Of a stretch of 64,000 nt of DNA, positions 8,427 through 15,977 are shown piece after piece. The position numbers and the translations under genes were made by a program. The DNA is taken from NCBI RefSeq assembly GCF_003116135.1, contig NZ_PDOA01000004.1:124001-188000 (forward strand). The letters run 5' to 3'. Within the stretch, counting starts at the first letter, position 1. Each line of letters starts with the position of its first letter. The stretch comes from Teichococcus aestuarii (lineage in GTDB: Bacteria > Pseudomonadota > Alphaproteobacteria > Acetobacterales > Acetobacteraceae). The notes below the pieces were generated by a model, which did not search any database, was not told the DNA's origin, and worked only from the letters and a program-made list of their open reading frames with translations.

Positions 8427-9023
8427 ATGGCGATGGAAGGCGGAACGAGCCTGGCGCAGGATCTCTGCGCCCGGCTGTGCCACGACATGGTGGGGCCGCT
8501 CGGCACCGTCGGCGCGGCGCTGGACCTCCTGGGCGAGGAGCCGGAGGCGCCGGCCCTGGCGCAGGATGCGGCGGCGGAGCTGCGGCGGCGGCTGAAGTTC
8601 TGGCGCGCCGCCTGCGGCGCCGGCACCGGGCCGCTGGCGGTGTCCGGGCTGACGGCGCTGCTGGAGGGCATGCTGGCGGGCGGGCGGGCGCGGCTGGTGG
8701 CGGAGGCGATGCCGGCCGAGCGCGTGCTGGCCGCCCCGGTGGCGCCGCTGCTGCTGCTCGGCGCGCTGCTGGTGGGCGAGGCGCTGCCGCGCGGCGGCAC
8801 GGTGACGCTGGCCCCGCAGGGCGAGGGCTTCGTGCTGCGGCCGGAGGGTGCCATGCGCGCCTGGCCCGCGGCGCTGCCGGCCCTGCTGCGTGGCGAGGCG
8901 GTGGAGGGGGCCCGCGCCGCCCCCGCGCTGCTGCTGCTGCGCCTGGCCGCTGCCGCCGGCTGGCGGGTGGCGCTGGCGCCCGAGTCGGAGCCGGACGCCC
9001 TGCGAATCGCCCCCGGAGGCTGA
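8427..9023 (+). CDS. chpT: ChpT-like histidine phosphotransferase
   Basis: The N-terminus has LCARLCHDMVGPLGTVG, with His19 followed by Asp: the phosphoacceptor helix of ChpT/HPTransfase proteins, which carry phosphate from the CckA hybrid kinase to CtrA and CpdR (family knowledge). The rest is a degenerate Bergerat-like C-terminal domain (about residues 65-195) without ATP-binding motifs, as in ChpT. The length (198) is close to the family norm. It lies 70 bp before cheA on the same strand and 6 kb from ctrA, its expected partner. The start could also be ATG 8433. Confidence 0.82.
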   Translation: MAMEGGTSLAQDLCARLCHDMVGPLGTVGAALDLLGEEPEAPALAQDAAAELRRRLKFWRAACGAGTGPLAVSGLTALLEGMLAGGRARLVAEAMPAERVLAAPVAPLLLLGALLVGEALPRGGTVTLAPQGEGFVLRPEGAMRAWPAALPALLRGEAVEGARAAPALLLLRLAAAAGWRVALAPESEPDALRIAPGG

Positions 9024-9095
9024 AGGCACCACATTTACCTTTCCTTCGCCATCCGGCCCCCAGGCTGAGCCGAACCCAGCCTGTCGGGGACCGTG

Positions 9096-11732
9096 ATGGA
9101 CGATCTTCTCGCCGACTTTCTGACTGAAACGAATGAAGGGCTGGCCGCGCTCGATGTCGCGCTGCTGAAGCTCGAGAAGGCCCCGGACGACCGGCAGACG
9201 CTGTCGGAGATCTTCCGCAACGTCCACACGATCAAGGGCACCTGCGGCTTTCTCGGCCTCTCGCGGCTGGAGAAGGTGGCGCATGCCGCCGAGAACGTGC
9301 TGGGCAAGTACCGCGAAGGCTCGCTCAAGGTGACGCCGGCCGGCATCACCCTGATCCTCTCGGCGCTGGACTGCCTCAAGGGCATCGTCTCCGGCCTGGA
9401 GAACACCGGCAGCGAGCCGGTGGGCGATGACACCGCGCTGATTGCCTCGCTCGACGCCGCCTGGCGTGGCGAGATGCCGGCGGCGGCCGAGCCGGAGATG
9501 CCCAGCTTCGGCGACGAGAAGCCAGCCGAGGCCCCGCCCGCCCCCGAGGCGGTGGCCGAGCCGGTTGCCGCGCCGCCGCCAGCGGTGGTCGCTCCGCCGC
9601 CCGCGCCGCCCAGCATCAGCCGGGGCGGCGAGCATGACGGGGAGGGCGGCGGTGGCGGCGGCGGCGGCGGCGGTGGCCCGATCACGCCGGCGCAGACCAT
9701 CCGCGTCTCGGTCGACGTGCTGGAAGACCTGATGACGCTGGTCAGCGAGCTGGTGCTGACCCGCAACCAGCTCCTCCAGCTCGTCCGCGCCCGCAGCGAC
9801 GCGGCGCTCACCGTGCCGCTGCAGCGCCTCTCCCACATCACCTCCGAATTGCAGGAGGGGGTGATGAAGACCCGCATGCAGCCGATCGGCAATGCCTGGC
9901 AGAAGCTGCCGCGCATCGTCCGCGACCTGGCCAACGAGCTGGGCAAGAAGATCGAGCTGGTGATGAAGGGCGCCGAGACGGAGCTCGACCGCCAGGTGCT
10001 CGAGCTGATCAAGGACCCGCTGACGCACATGGTGCGCAACAGCGGCGACCATGGCCTCGAGAACCCCGAGCAGCGCCGCGCCGCCGGCAAGCCGGAGGTG
10101 GGGCGCATCCTGCTCAACGCCTATCACGAGGGCGGCCACATCATCATCGAGATCGGCGATGACGGGCGCGGCCTGGCGGTGGACAAGATCAAGGCCAAGG
10201 TGGTGGGCCAGGGCCTGGCCACCGAGGCCGAGGTCGCCAGCATGAGCGAGCGGGAGATCCAGCACTTCATCTTCCGCGCCGGCTTCTCCACCGCCGCCGC
10301 CATCACCTCCGTCTCCGGCCGCGGCGTCGGCATGGATGTGGTGAAGACCAATGTCGAGAAGATCGGCGGCACGATCGACCTGCGCTCGACCGAGGGCAAG
10401 GGCACGACCTTCTTCATCAAGATCCCGCTGACGCTGGCGATCGTCTCGGCGCTGATCGTCGAGGCGGGGGGCGAGCGCTTCGCCATCCCGCAGATCGGCG
10501 TGGTGGAGCTGGTGCGCGCGGGCGGCAGCGCCGAGGGCGCGCAGATCGAGCGCATCCACGACACGCCGGTGATGCGGCTGCGCGACCGGCTGCTGCCGCT
10601 GGTCTCGCTCTCCCGCCTGCTGCAGCTGGAACACGCGGCGGATGAGGGGCGGCGGGATGCGGGCTTCGTCGTCGTCACCCAGGTCGGCGCCAACGTGTTC
10701 GGCATCATCGTCGACAAGGTGTTCGACACCGAGGAGATCGTGGTCAAGCCGGTGGCGCCGATCCTGCGCCACGTCACGATGTTCAGCGGCAACACCATCC
10801 TGGGCGATGGCAGCGTCATCATGATCCTCGACCCGAACGGCATCGCCCGCGCCACCGGCGTCGGCGCCGACGGGCCGAGCGAGGATGCCTCGCGCGGGCC
10901 GGAGGGGATGCGCGGCCACCGCTCCAGCGAGCGGACGGCGCTGCTGCTGTTCCGCGCGGGGGACGACACGCCGAAGGCGGTGCCGCTCGGCCTCGTGGCG
11001 CGGCTGGAGGACCTGCCGGGCGAGAGCATCGAGCATTCGGGCGGCAAGACGCTGGTGCAGTACCGCGGCAAGCTGATGCCGCTGGTGGCCATGTCCGGCG
11101 GCTGGATGCCGCCCGAGCCGGGCAAGCGCCAGGCGGTGCTGGTGTTCAACGACCGCGACCGCGCCATGGGCCTGATGGTCGACACCATCCTCGACGTGGT
11201 GGAGGAGCATCTGCTGATCGAGGGCGCCAGCGAGCAGCCGGGCTTCCTCGGCAGCGCCGTGATCTGCGGCAAGGTGACGGATGTGATCGACTGCGCCTGG
11301 TGGCTGCACCAGGCGGGGGACGACTGGTTCCGCGGCACCGCGCCGGCCGCCGCGCGCAAGCGTGTGCTGCTGGTGGAGGACAGCGCCTTCTTCCGCCACC
11401 TGCTGGTGCCCGGCCTGACCGCCGCCGGCTACGACGTGACGGCGGTGGACACCGGCCTGCAGGCGCTGCAGCTGCGCGAGCAGGGGGCGCCCTTCGACAT
11501 CATCGTCTCCGACATCGAGATGCCGGACCTGGACGGCATCGGCCTGGCGCGGGCGGTGCGGGAATCCGGCACATGGCAGTCCCTGCCGATGATCGCGCTC
11601 AGCGGGCGGGTCGAGGCCGAGCAGGTGCGGCGCGCGCGCGAGGCGGGCTTCAACGAATATGTGGGCAAATCGGAGCGTGAGGCGCTTTTGGCCGCATTGA
11701 GCGAATGCCTCGCCACGCCGGTCATCAGCTGA
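9096..11732 (+). CDS. cheA: Hybrid chemotaxis histidine kinase CheA with C-terminal receiver
   Basis: Cytoplasmic kinase that passes receptor signals to CheY and CheB. Order: HPt domain (1-105) with phosphoacceptor His44 in NVHTIKGTCGF; Pro/Ala/Gly-rich linker (about 140-205) with an 11-Gly run and no visible P2 domain; dimerisation domain (205-265); HATPase (about 310-445: HMVRNSGDHGLE, DDGRGL, GRGVGMDVV); CheW domain (450-590); a second degenerate CheW-like domain (610-745); receiver (750-870: LLVEDSAFF, SDIEMPDLDG, VGKSE). Start ATG 9096 has GGGGA 5 nt upstream; GTG 9093 is too close. The rest of the che operon follows, starting 13 bp downstream. Confidence 0.93.
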   Translation: MDDLLADFLTETNEGLAALDVALLKLEKAPDDRQTLSEIFRNVHTIKGTCGFLGLSRLEKVAHAAENVLGKYREGSLKVTPAGITLILSALDCLKGIVSGLENTGSEPVGDDTALIASLDAAWRGEMPAAAEPEMPSFGDEKPAEAPPAPEAVAEPVAAPPPAVVAPPPAPPSISRGGEHDGEGGGGGGGGGGGPITPAQTIRVSVDVLEDLMTLVSELVLTRNQLLQLVRARSDAALTVPLQRLSHITSELQEGVMKTRMQPIGNAWQKLPRIVRDLANELGKKIELVMKGAETELDRQVLELIKDPLTHMVRNSGDHGLENPEQRRAAGKPEVGRILLNAYHEGGHIIIEIGDDGRGLAVDKIKAKVVGQGLATEAEVASMSEREIQHFIFRAGFSTAAAITSVSGRGVGMDVVKTNVEKIGGTIDLRSTEGKGTTFFIKIPLTLAIVSALIVEAGGERFAIPQIGVVELVRAGGSAEGAQIERIHDTPVMRLRDRLLPLVSLSRLLQLEHAADEGRRDAGFVVVTQVGANVFGIIVDKVFDTEEIVVKPVAPILRHVTMFSGNTILGDGSVIMILDPNGIARATGVGADGPSEDASRGPEGMRGHRSSERTALLLFRAGDDTPKAVPLGLVARLEDLPGESIEHSGGKTLVQYRGKLMPLVAMSGGWMPPEPGKRQAVLVFNDRDRAMGLMVDTILDVVEEHLLIEGASEQPGFLGSAVICGKVTDVIDCAWWLHQAGDDWFRGTAPAAARKRVLLVEDSAFFRHLLVPGLTAAGYDVTAVDTGLQALQLREQGAPFDIIVSDIEMPDLDGIGLARAVRESGTWQSLPMIALSGRVEAEQVRRAREAGFNEYVGKSEREALLAALSECLATPVIS
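9644..9677 (+). repeat. GGC trinucleotide run inside cheA linker
   Basis: A near-perfect run of GGC/GGT codons encodes 11 consecutive glycines between the HPt and dimerisation domains. Expansion or contraction by whole codons would keep the frame. Confidence 0.85.
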
Positions 11733-11745
11733 GGAGCGGAAGGTC

Positions 11746-12228
11746 ATGCAGACGCAAATGCCCCCGAGCACGCAACGCGCCGTTGCCGCGGTGACAGAGA
11801 GCGCCGCCGCGATGTTCCTGACCCTGACGGTGGCGGGGCAGCTCTGCGGAGTGCCGGTGCTGGCGGTGCGGGACATCCTGGCGGCTCAGGCCATCACGCG
11901 GGTGCCGCTGGCGCCGCGCGAGGTGGCCGGCAGCCTGAACCTGCGCGGCCGCATCGTGACCGCGATCGACCTGCGCCGGCGGCTGGGCCTGCCGCCGCGC
12001 GAGGCGGGGGCGCCGCCGCCGATGAGCGTGGTGGTGGAGCAGAGCGGCGAGCTCTACAGCCTGCTCTCGGATTCGGTGGGCGAGGTTCTGGCGCTGCCCG
12101 AGGAGGGGTTCGCTGCCAATCCGCCGACGCTCGACCCGCTCTGGCGGGATGTGTCGCGCGGGGTCCACAAGGAGGATGAGCGCCTGCTCATCGTGCTCGA
12201 TGTGGACCGCATCCTGGCGATCGGCTGA
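11746..12228 (+). CDS. cheW: Chemotaxis coupling protein
   Basis: 160-residue CheW scaffold that couples chemoreceptors to CheA. After a non-conserved N-terminus (about 20 residues), the CheW fold is visible: FLTLTVAGQLCGVPVLAVRDIL, then SLNLRGRIVTAIDLRRRLGL (the conserved N-L-R-G and D-L positions), and the C-terminal ERLLIVLDVDRIL. It lies 13 bp after cheA and 14 bp before cheY. GGAAGG precedes the start. Confidence 0.93.
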   Translation: MQTQMPPSTQRAVAAVTESAAAMFLTLTVAGQLCGVPVLAVRDILAAQAITRVPLAPREVAGSLNLRGRIVTAIDLRRRLGLPPREAGAPPPMSVVVEQSGELYSLLSDSVGEVLALPEEGFAANPPTLDPLWRDVSRGVHKEDERLLIVLDVDRILAIG

Positions 12229-12242
12229 AAGGGAGACGATCA

Positions 12243-12635
12243 ATGAACGAGGCCGTGAACTGCCTGGTGGTGGATGACAGCCGCGTGGTCCGCAAGGCCG
12301 CACGCCGCATCCTGGAGCGCCATGGCTTCCAGGTGCGCGAGGCGGAGGACGGGCAGAAGGCGCTCGAGGCCTGCCGCGAGAGCCTGCCCCGGCTGGTGAT
12401 GCTGGACTGGAACATGCCGGTGATGAACGGGCTGGAATTCCTCAAGGCCGCCCGCGCCGAGTTCGGCCCGGACGAGCCGGTGATCATGCTCTGCACCACC
12501 GAGAGCGAGTTCGACCGCATCGTCACCGCGCTGAGCGCGGGGGCGCAGGAATACATCATGAAGCCTTTCGACGATGAGATCGTGACGGGCAAGCTGGTGC
12601 AGCTGGGCTTCCTGCCGGAGGACGCCGAGCTGTGA
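12243..12635 (+). CDS. cheY: CheY-type single-domain response regulator
   Basis: 130-residue receiver with no output domain, expected to bind the flagellar switch or act as a phosphate sink. VVDDSRVVRK gives the acidic pocket. Asp55 in LVMLDWNMPVMNG is the phosphorylation site, CTT is the switch Thr region, and Lys107 is in YIMKPFDD. GGGAGACGATCA precedes the ATG. The stop overlaps the GTG start of cheB (GTGA), implying coupled translation. Confidence 0.93.
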   Translation: MNEAVNCLVVDDSRVVRKAARRILERHGFQVREAEDGQKALEACRESLPRLVMLDWNMPVMNGLEFLKAARAEFGPDEPVIMLCTTESEFDRIVTALSAGAQEYIMKPFDDEIVTGKLVQLGFLPEDAEL

Positions 12636-14002
12636 GAAGCCTGCCGCCCAGCGGGGCGGCGGGCAACCGGAGGGTCCGGGTGATGCTGTGCGACGACAGC
12701 ACGACCGTGCGCTCGGCCTATGCCCGCCTCCTTGAGGCCGACCCGGACCTGCAGCTCGTCGGCAGTGTCGGCAACGGGCAGCAGGCGATCGATGCCCTGA
12801 TGGGCCTGCCGCGCGAGGCACGCCCGCATGTCATGCTGCTGGATCTGGAGATGCCGGTGATGGACGGCATGACGGCGCTGCCCCTGCTGCTGAAGACGCA
12901 CCCCAACCTGGCGGTGATCGTCTCCAGCGCACAGAACGAGAGCGGCGCCGCGGCGGCCATGGCGGCGATGCGCGCCGGCGCGGCCGACTACGTGCCGAAG
13001 CCGAGCGCCGCCAATGGCGGCATGAACGATGCCAACTTCCGGGCCGACCTGGTGGCCAAGGTGAAGGGGTGGGCCCGCATGCGCGGGTTTGTCCCCGGGC
13101 CGGCTCAGCCGGCGCCGGGCGCCGCCGCCGCGCCGCCGCTGGTGACACCACCGCCGGCCGCGCCGTCCGCGGCCCAGCCCACGGTGCCCCTGCCGGCGCC
13201 TTCCGTGTCGGCGCCTTTCGTGTCGGCGCCCTCCATGTCGGCGCCATCCATGCCGGCGGCCTCGGCGCCGCTGCCCGTGCCGCCCGCGCGGGCGGCCGCG
13301 CCGCAGCCTAGCCAGCCCCTGCCTGCGGCGCCGGCCCCGCCCGGCGCTTCGCTTCTCTCCGGCCCGGTGGTTCTGCGGCCGATGCCTGCGGTGGTGCCGA
13401 AGCCGCGGCTGCTGGCCATCGGCTCCTCCACCGGCGGGCCGCAGGCCCTGGCGGCCTTCGTGCGGCGGCTCAGCACGCCCCTGCCGGTGCCGGTGGTGGT
13501 GGTGCAGCACATGCCGGCGGGGTTCACCGCCATGCTGGCCGACCATCTCGGCCGGCTGGGCGGCCCGCCGGCGGCGGAGGCGAAGGATGGCGAGGCGCTG
13601 CGCCCCGGCCGCCTCTATGTGGCGCCCGGCGACCGCCACCTGGTGCTGGAGGGGGGCGGCGGCGGCTTGGTGGCGCGGTTGAACACGGACCCGCCGGAGA
13701 ATTTCTGCCGCCCCGCCGTGGACCCGATGCTGCGCAGCGCCGTCGCGGCCTGCGAGGGGCGGGTGCTGGCGGTGATACTCACCGGCATGGGCCAGGACGG
13801 CATGCTGGGCTGCAAGGCGGTGGCGGCCGCCGGAGGGCTGGTCCTGGCGCAGGACGAGGCCTCCAGCGTGGTCTGGGGCATGCCCGGCGCGGTGGCGAAG
13901 GCCGGGCTGGCGCAGTTCCTCGCCCCGCCCGAGCAACTGGCCGACAAGGCCTTGGCGCATATTGGAAAGGCGGGCCACGGCCCGGCCGGAGGAATGGCAT
14001 GA
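12632..14002 (+). CDS. cheB: Chemotaxis protein-glutamate methylesterase
   Basis: Demethylates and deamidates chemoreceptors, countering CheR. Receiver domain (15-135): MLCDDSTTVR, phosphoacceptor Asp71 in LLDLEMPVMDG, and YVPKP. Linker (about 150-245) of about 95 residues, unusually long and rich in Pro/Ala with four imperfect SAP repeats. Methylesterase domain (255-450) with triad Ser266 (GSSTGGPQ), His293 (QHMPAGF) and Asp389 (GMGQDG). GTG start at 12632 overlaps the cheY stop; the cheR ATG overlaps this stop (ATGA). Confidence 0.95.
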   Translation: MRSLPPSGAAGNRRVRVMLCDDSTTVRSAYARLLEADPDLQLVGSVGNGQQAIDALMGLPREARPHVMLLDLEMPVMDGMTALPLLLKTHPNLAVIVSSAQNESGAAAAMAAMRAGAADYVPKPSAANGGMNDANFRADLVAKVKGWARMRGFVPGPAQPAPGAAAAPPLVTPPPAAPSAAQPTVPLPAPSVSAPFVSAPSMSAPSMPAASAPLPVPPARAAAPQPSQPLPAAPAPPGASLLSGPVVLRPMPAVVPKPRLLAIGSSTGGPQALAAFVRRLSTPLPVPVVVVQHMPAGFTAMLADHLGRLGGPPAAEAKDGEALRPGRLYVAPGDRHLVLEGGGGGLVARLNTDPPENFCRPAVDPMLRSAVAACEGRVLAVILTGMGQDGMLGCKAVAAAGGLVLAQDEASSVVWGMPGAVAKAGLAQFLAPPEQLADKALAHIGKAGHGPAGGMA

Positions 14003-14814
14003 ACACGGAAAGCTTCGCCGCGATCGCGGGGCTGGTGAAGACACGGTCCGGGATCGTGCTGACACCGGACAAGGCCTATATGCTGGAGACCCGCCTGGCG
14101 CCGATCCTGAAGCAGGAGAACCTCGCCTCCCTGGATGCGCTGGCGATGCGCCTGCGCGATCCGCGGGCGGAGATCCTGGCGCGCGCCGTGACCGAGGCGC
14201 TGACGACGAACGAAAGCAGCTTCTTCCGCGACGGCAAGCCTTTCGACCATCTGCGGCGGCTGCTGCCGAAGCTGCGCGCGGCGCGGCCGGCCACGCACAA
14301 GATCCGCATCTGGTCGGCGGCCTGCTCGACGGGGCAGGAGGCCTATTCGGTGGCCATCATCCTGCGCGATCTGGGGATCCAAAACGCCGAGATCTATGGC
14401 AGCGACCTGTCGCGCGAGGTGGTGGAGCGGGCGCGGGAGGGCAGCTTCACCCAGTTCGAGGTGCAGCGCGGCCTGCCGGTGCAGATGCTGGTGAAGTACT
14501 TCAAGCAGGAGGGCAGCAAGTGGCGCGTCGCGCCCGAGCTGCGCGCCATGACCCGCTTCGAGGAGCGCAACCTGCTGGCGGACCACCGGCCCCTGGGGCG
14601 CTTCGACGTGATCTTCTGCCGCAACGTGCTGATCTATTTCGACCCGCCCACCAAGGGGAAGGTGATGAACGCGCTGGCCGCCCAGCTGGCGCCGGATGGC
14701 GTGCTCTATCTCGGTGGCGCGGAGACGGTGCTGGGCCTGACGGACCGGCTGGTGGCGGTGACTGGCGAGCGGGGTGTCTACGCGCTGGCCGGAGCGGTCA
14801 GTGCCGCGAGCTGA
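13999..14814 (+). CDS. cheR: Chemotaxis protein methyltransferase
   Basis: SAM-dependent enzyme that methylates receptor glutamates. Residues 1-75 are the all-helical N-terminal domain, ending in TNESSFFRD. The methyltransferase core follows: IRIWSAACSTGQEAYSVA (SAM-binding loop), GSDLSREVVERAREG, and FDVIFCRNVLIYFD (active-site strand). 271 residues is normal. No pentapeptide-tethering TPRs are present. It is the last gene of the operon, facing ctrA. Confidence 0.95.
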   Translation: MNTESFAAIAGLVKTRSGIVLTPDKAYMLETRLAPILKQENLASLDALAMRLRDPRAEILARAVTEALTTNESSFFRDGKPFDHLRRLLPKLRAARPATHKIRIWSAACSTGQEAYSVAIILRDLGIQNAEIYGSDLSREVVERAREGSFTQFEVQRGLPVQMLVKYFKQEGSKWRVAPELRAMTRFEERNLLADHRPLGRFDVIFCRNVLIYFDPPTKGKVMNALAAQLAPDGVLYLGGAETVLGLTDRLVAVTGERGVYALAGAVSAAS

Positions 14815-14820
14815 CAGGTC

Positions 14821-14845
14821 GGGCCGGGGGCTGTGCCCCCGGCCC
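14821..14845. terminator. Bidirectional hairpin between cheR and ctrA
   Basis: An 11-bp perfect stem (GGGCCGGGGGC) with a TGT loop lies between two convergent genes, 6 bp after the cheR stop and 14 bp before the ctrA stop. Confidence 0.7.
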
Positions 14846-14859
14846 CCTGGGGCCATGCC

Positions 14860-15624
14860 TCAAGCCGGCACCGCGGAGCGCGGCTGGGCGGTGGCCTGGG
14901 CCGCGGCGGCTGGCTGCGGCAGCTCCGGCATCGGGAAGCGGGCGCCCATGCCGAGCGGGTCGCGCAGCACATAGCCACGGCCCCAGACGGTGCCGATCAG
15001 CTCGCCCGCGCCGGCCTGCGCCAGCTTCTTGCGCAGCTTGCAGATGAAGACGTCGATGATCTTGGCTTCCGGCTCGTCGATGCCGCCATAGAGATGGTTC
15101 AGGAACACCTCCTTGGTGAGCACCAGGCCCTTGCGCAGGGTCAGCAGCTCCAGAATGGCGTATTCCTTGCCCGTCAGGTGCACCTCGCGGTCGTTCACGC
15201 GCACCTCGCGGGAGCCGAGGTTCAGCGTCAGCGGCCCGATGGAGAGGGTGGGCTGGCTGAAGCCCTTGGCGCGGCGGATGATGGCCTGGATGCGCGCCAT
15301 CAGCTCCTGCTGGTCGAAGGGCTTGGTGATGAAGTCGTCGGCGCCCATGCCGAAGGCCTTCACCTTGGCCTGGGGGCGGGACAGGCCGGAGAGGATCAGC
15401 ACCGGTGTCTCCACCCGGTTGCCGCGCAGCCGGCGGACCACCTCGTAGCCCTCCATGTCCGGCAGCATGATGTCCAGGATCACGATGTCATAGTCGTAGA
15501 GGGAGGCCAGTTCGAGCGCTTCCTCGCCGGTGCCGGCGATGTCCGCGATCATGGAGGAGGCCTTCAGCATCATGGCGATGCCGCGGGCGGTGGTCAGATC
15601 GTCCTCAACCAAAAGCACACGCAT
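14860..15624 (-). CDS. ctrA: Cell-cycle / motility master response regulator CtrA
   Basis: OmpR-type transcription factor that in Alphaproteobacteria controls motility, division and replication genes. The receiver (1-120) starts MRVLLVEDD and has phosphoacceptor Asp51 ([12 protein letters not shown]), LILSGLS and ITKPFD. The DNA-binding winged helix (about 130-228) contains [36 protein letters not shown] and GRGYVL, nearly identical to canonical CtrA. A Pro/Ala-rich tail of about 25 residues follows. ATG 15624 has GGAG 9 nt upstream; GTG 15639 is an alternative. The upstream region holds TTAA elements and one GANTC site. Confidence 0.95.
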   Translation of the reverse strand: MRVLLVEDDLTTARGIAMMLKASSMIADIAGTGEEALELASLYDYDIVILDIMLPDMEGYEVVRRLRGNRVETPVLILSGLSRPQAKVKAFGMGADDFITKPFDQQELMARIQAIIRRAKGFSQPTLSIGPLTLNLGSREVRVNDREVHLTGKEYAILELLTLRKGLVLTKEVFLNHLYGGIDEPEAKIIDVFICKLRKKLAQAGAGELIGTVWGRGYVLRDPLGMGARFPMPELPQPAAAAQATAQPRSAVPA

Positions 15625-15639
15625 CGTTTGGTTCTCCAC

Positions 15640-15866
15640 AATCTATGCGTGCATTCTTACCATTTCCGTCAGGCTGAGGAAGAGGTTTTTCATCTTTGAG
15701 ACGTATCAAGAACAAGAATGAACTAAAAAAATAGAGAATCCGGCGACGCGGCTTGCGCCTCCGGCATGGAATTTTTCGTTAAGATGTTGACTTAAATCGG
15801 GTTAAGCGAAGAGGCAGGCCTGCTGCCCCTCCATCCGGCCAATCTCAACCCTTGCGTGGGTTCGGC
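15640..15866 (-). promoter_or_regulatory. AT-rich ctrA upstream region with TTAA cluster and GANTC site
   Basis: This 227-bp non-coding stretch is far more AT-rich than its surroundings. Three TTAA tetramers (15779-15782, 15792-15795, 15802-15805) form a cluster; read on the minus strand, the last gives TTAACC, a CtrA half-site. A GAATC sequence (15736-15740) matches the CcrM methylation motif GANTC. Spacings between TTAA elements are 9 and 6 bp, not the 7 of the classical CtrA box, so binding is an inference. Confidence 0.5.
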
Positions 15867-15977
15867 CTAGCCCTGTCCCAGCGCCCACCGGATCAGCAGC
15901 GCCACGGTGCTGAGCGCCGCGACGCCTGCAACCCAGAGTAGCACGAACCAGCCGAGGCGGCGCAGCAGGGGGGGCAT
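15867..15977 (-). CDS. DUF2474-type small membrane protein of the quinol oxidase operon
   Basis: 36 residues: MPPLLRRLGWFVLLWVAGVA and a hydrophobic remainder ending IRWALGQG. It is one transmembrane helix preceded by arginines, matching the DUF2474/CydX-like proteins that sit after cioB and are thought to stabilise bd-type oxidases. The ATG overlaps the cioB stop by one base (TGATG). It is too short for most gene finders but strongly supported by position and sequence. Confidence 0.82.
   Translation of the reverse strand: MPPLLRRLGWFVLLWVAGVAALSTVALLIRWALGQG

Noticed and set aside
9644-9677. Frameshift or assembly error at the GGC run in cheA
   Set aside because: The reading frame is intact on both sides with clear HPt and dimerisation domains; the run is a whole number of codons.
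8385-11876. Very long open frame of over 1100 codons antisense to cheA
   Set aside because: High GC keeps the opposite frame open. The translation is low-complexity (His/Gln/Arg/Gly-rich) without domains, while cheA on the plus strand is unmistakable.
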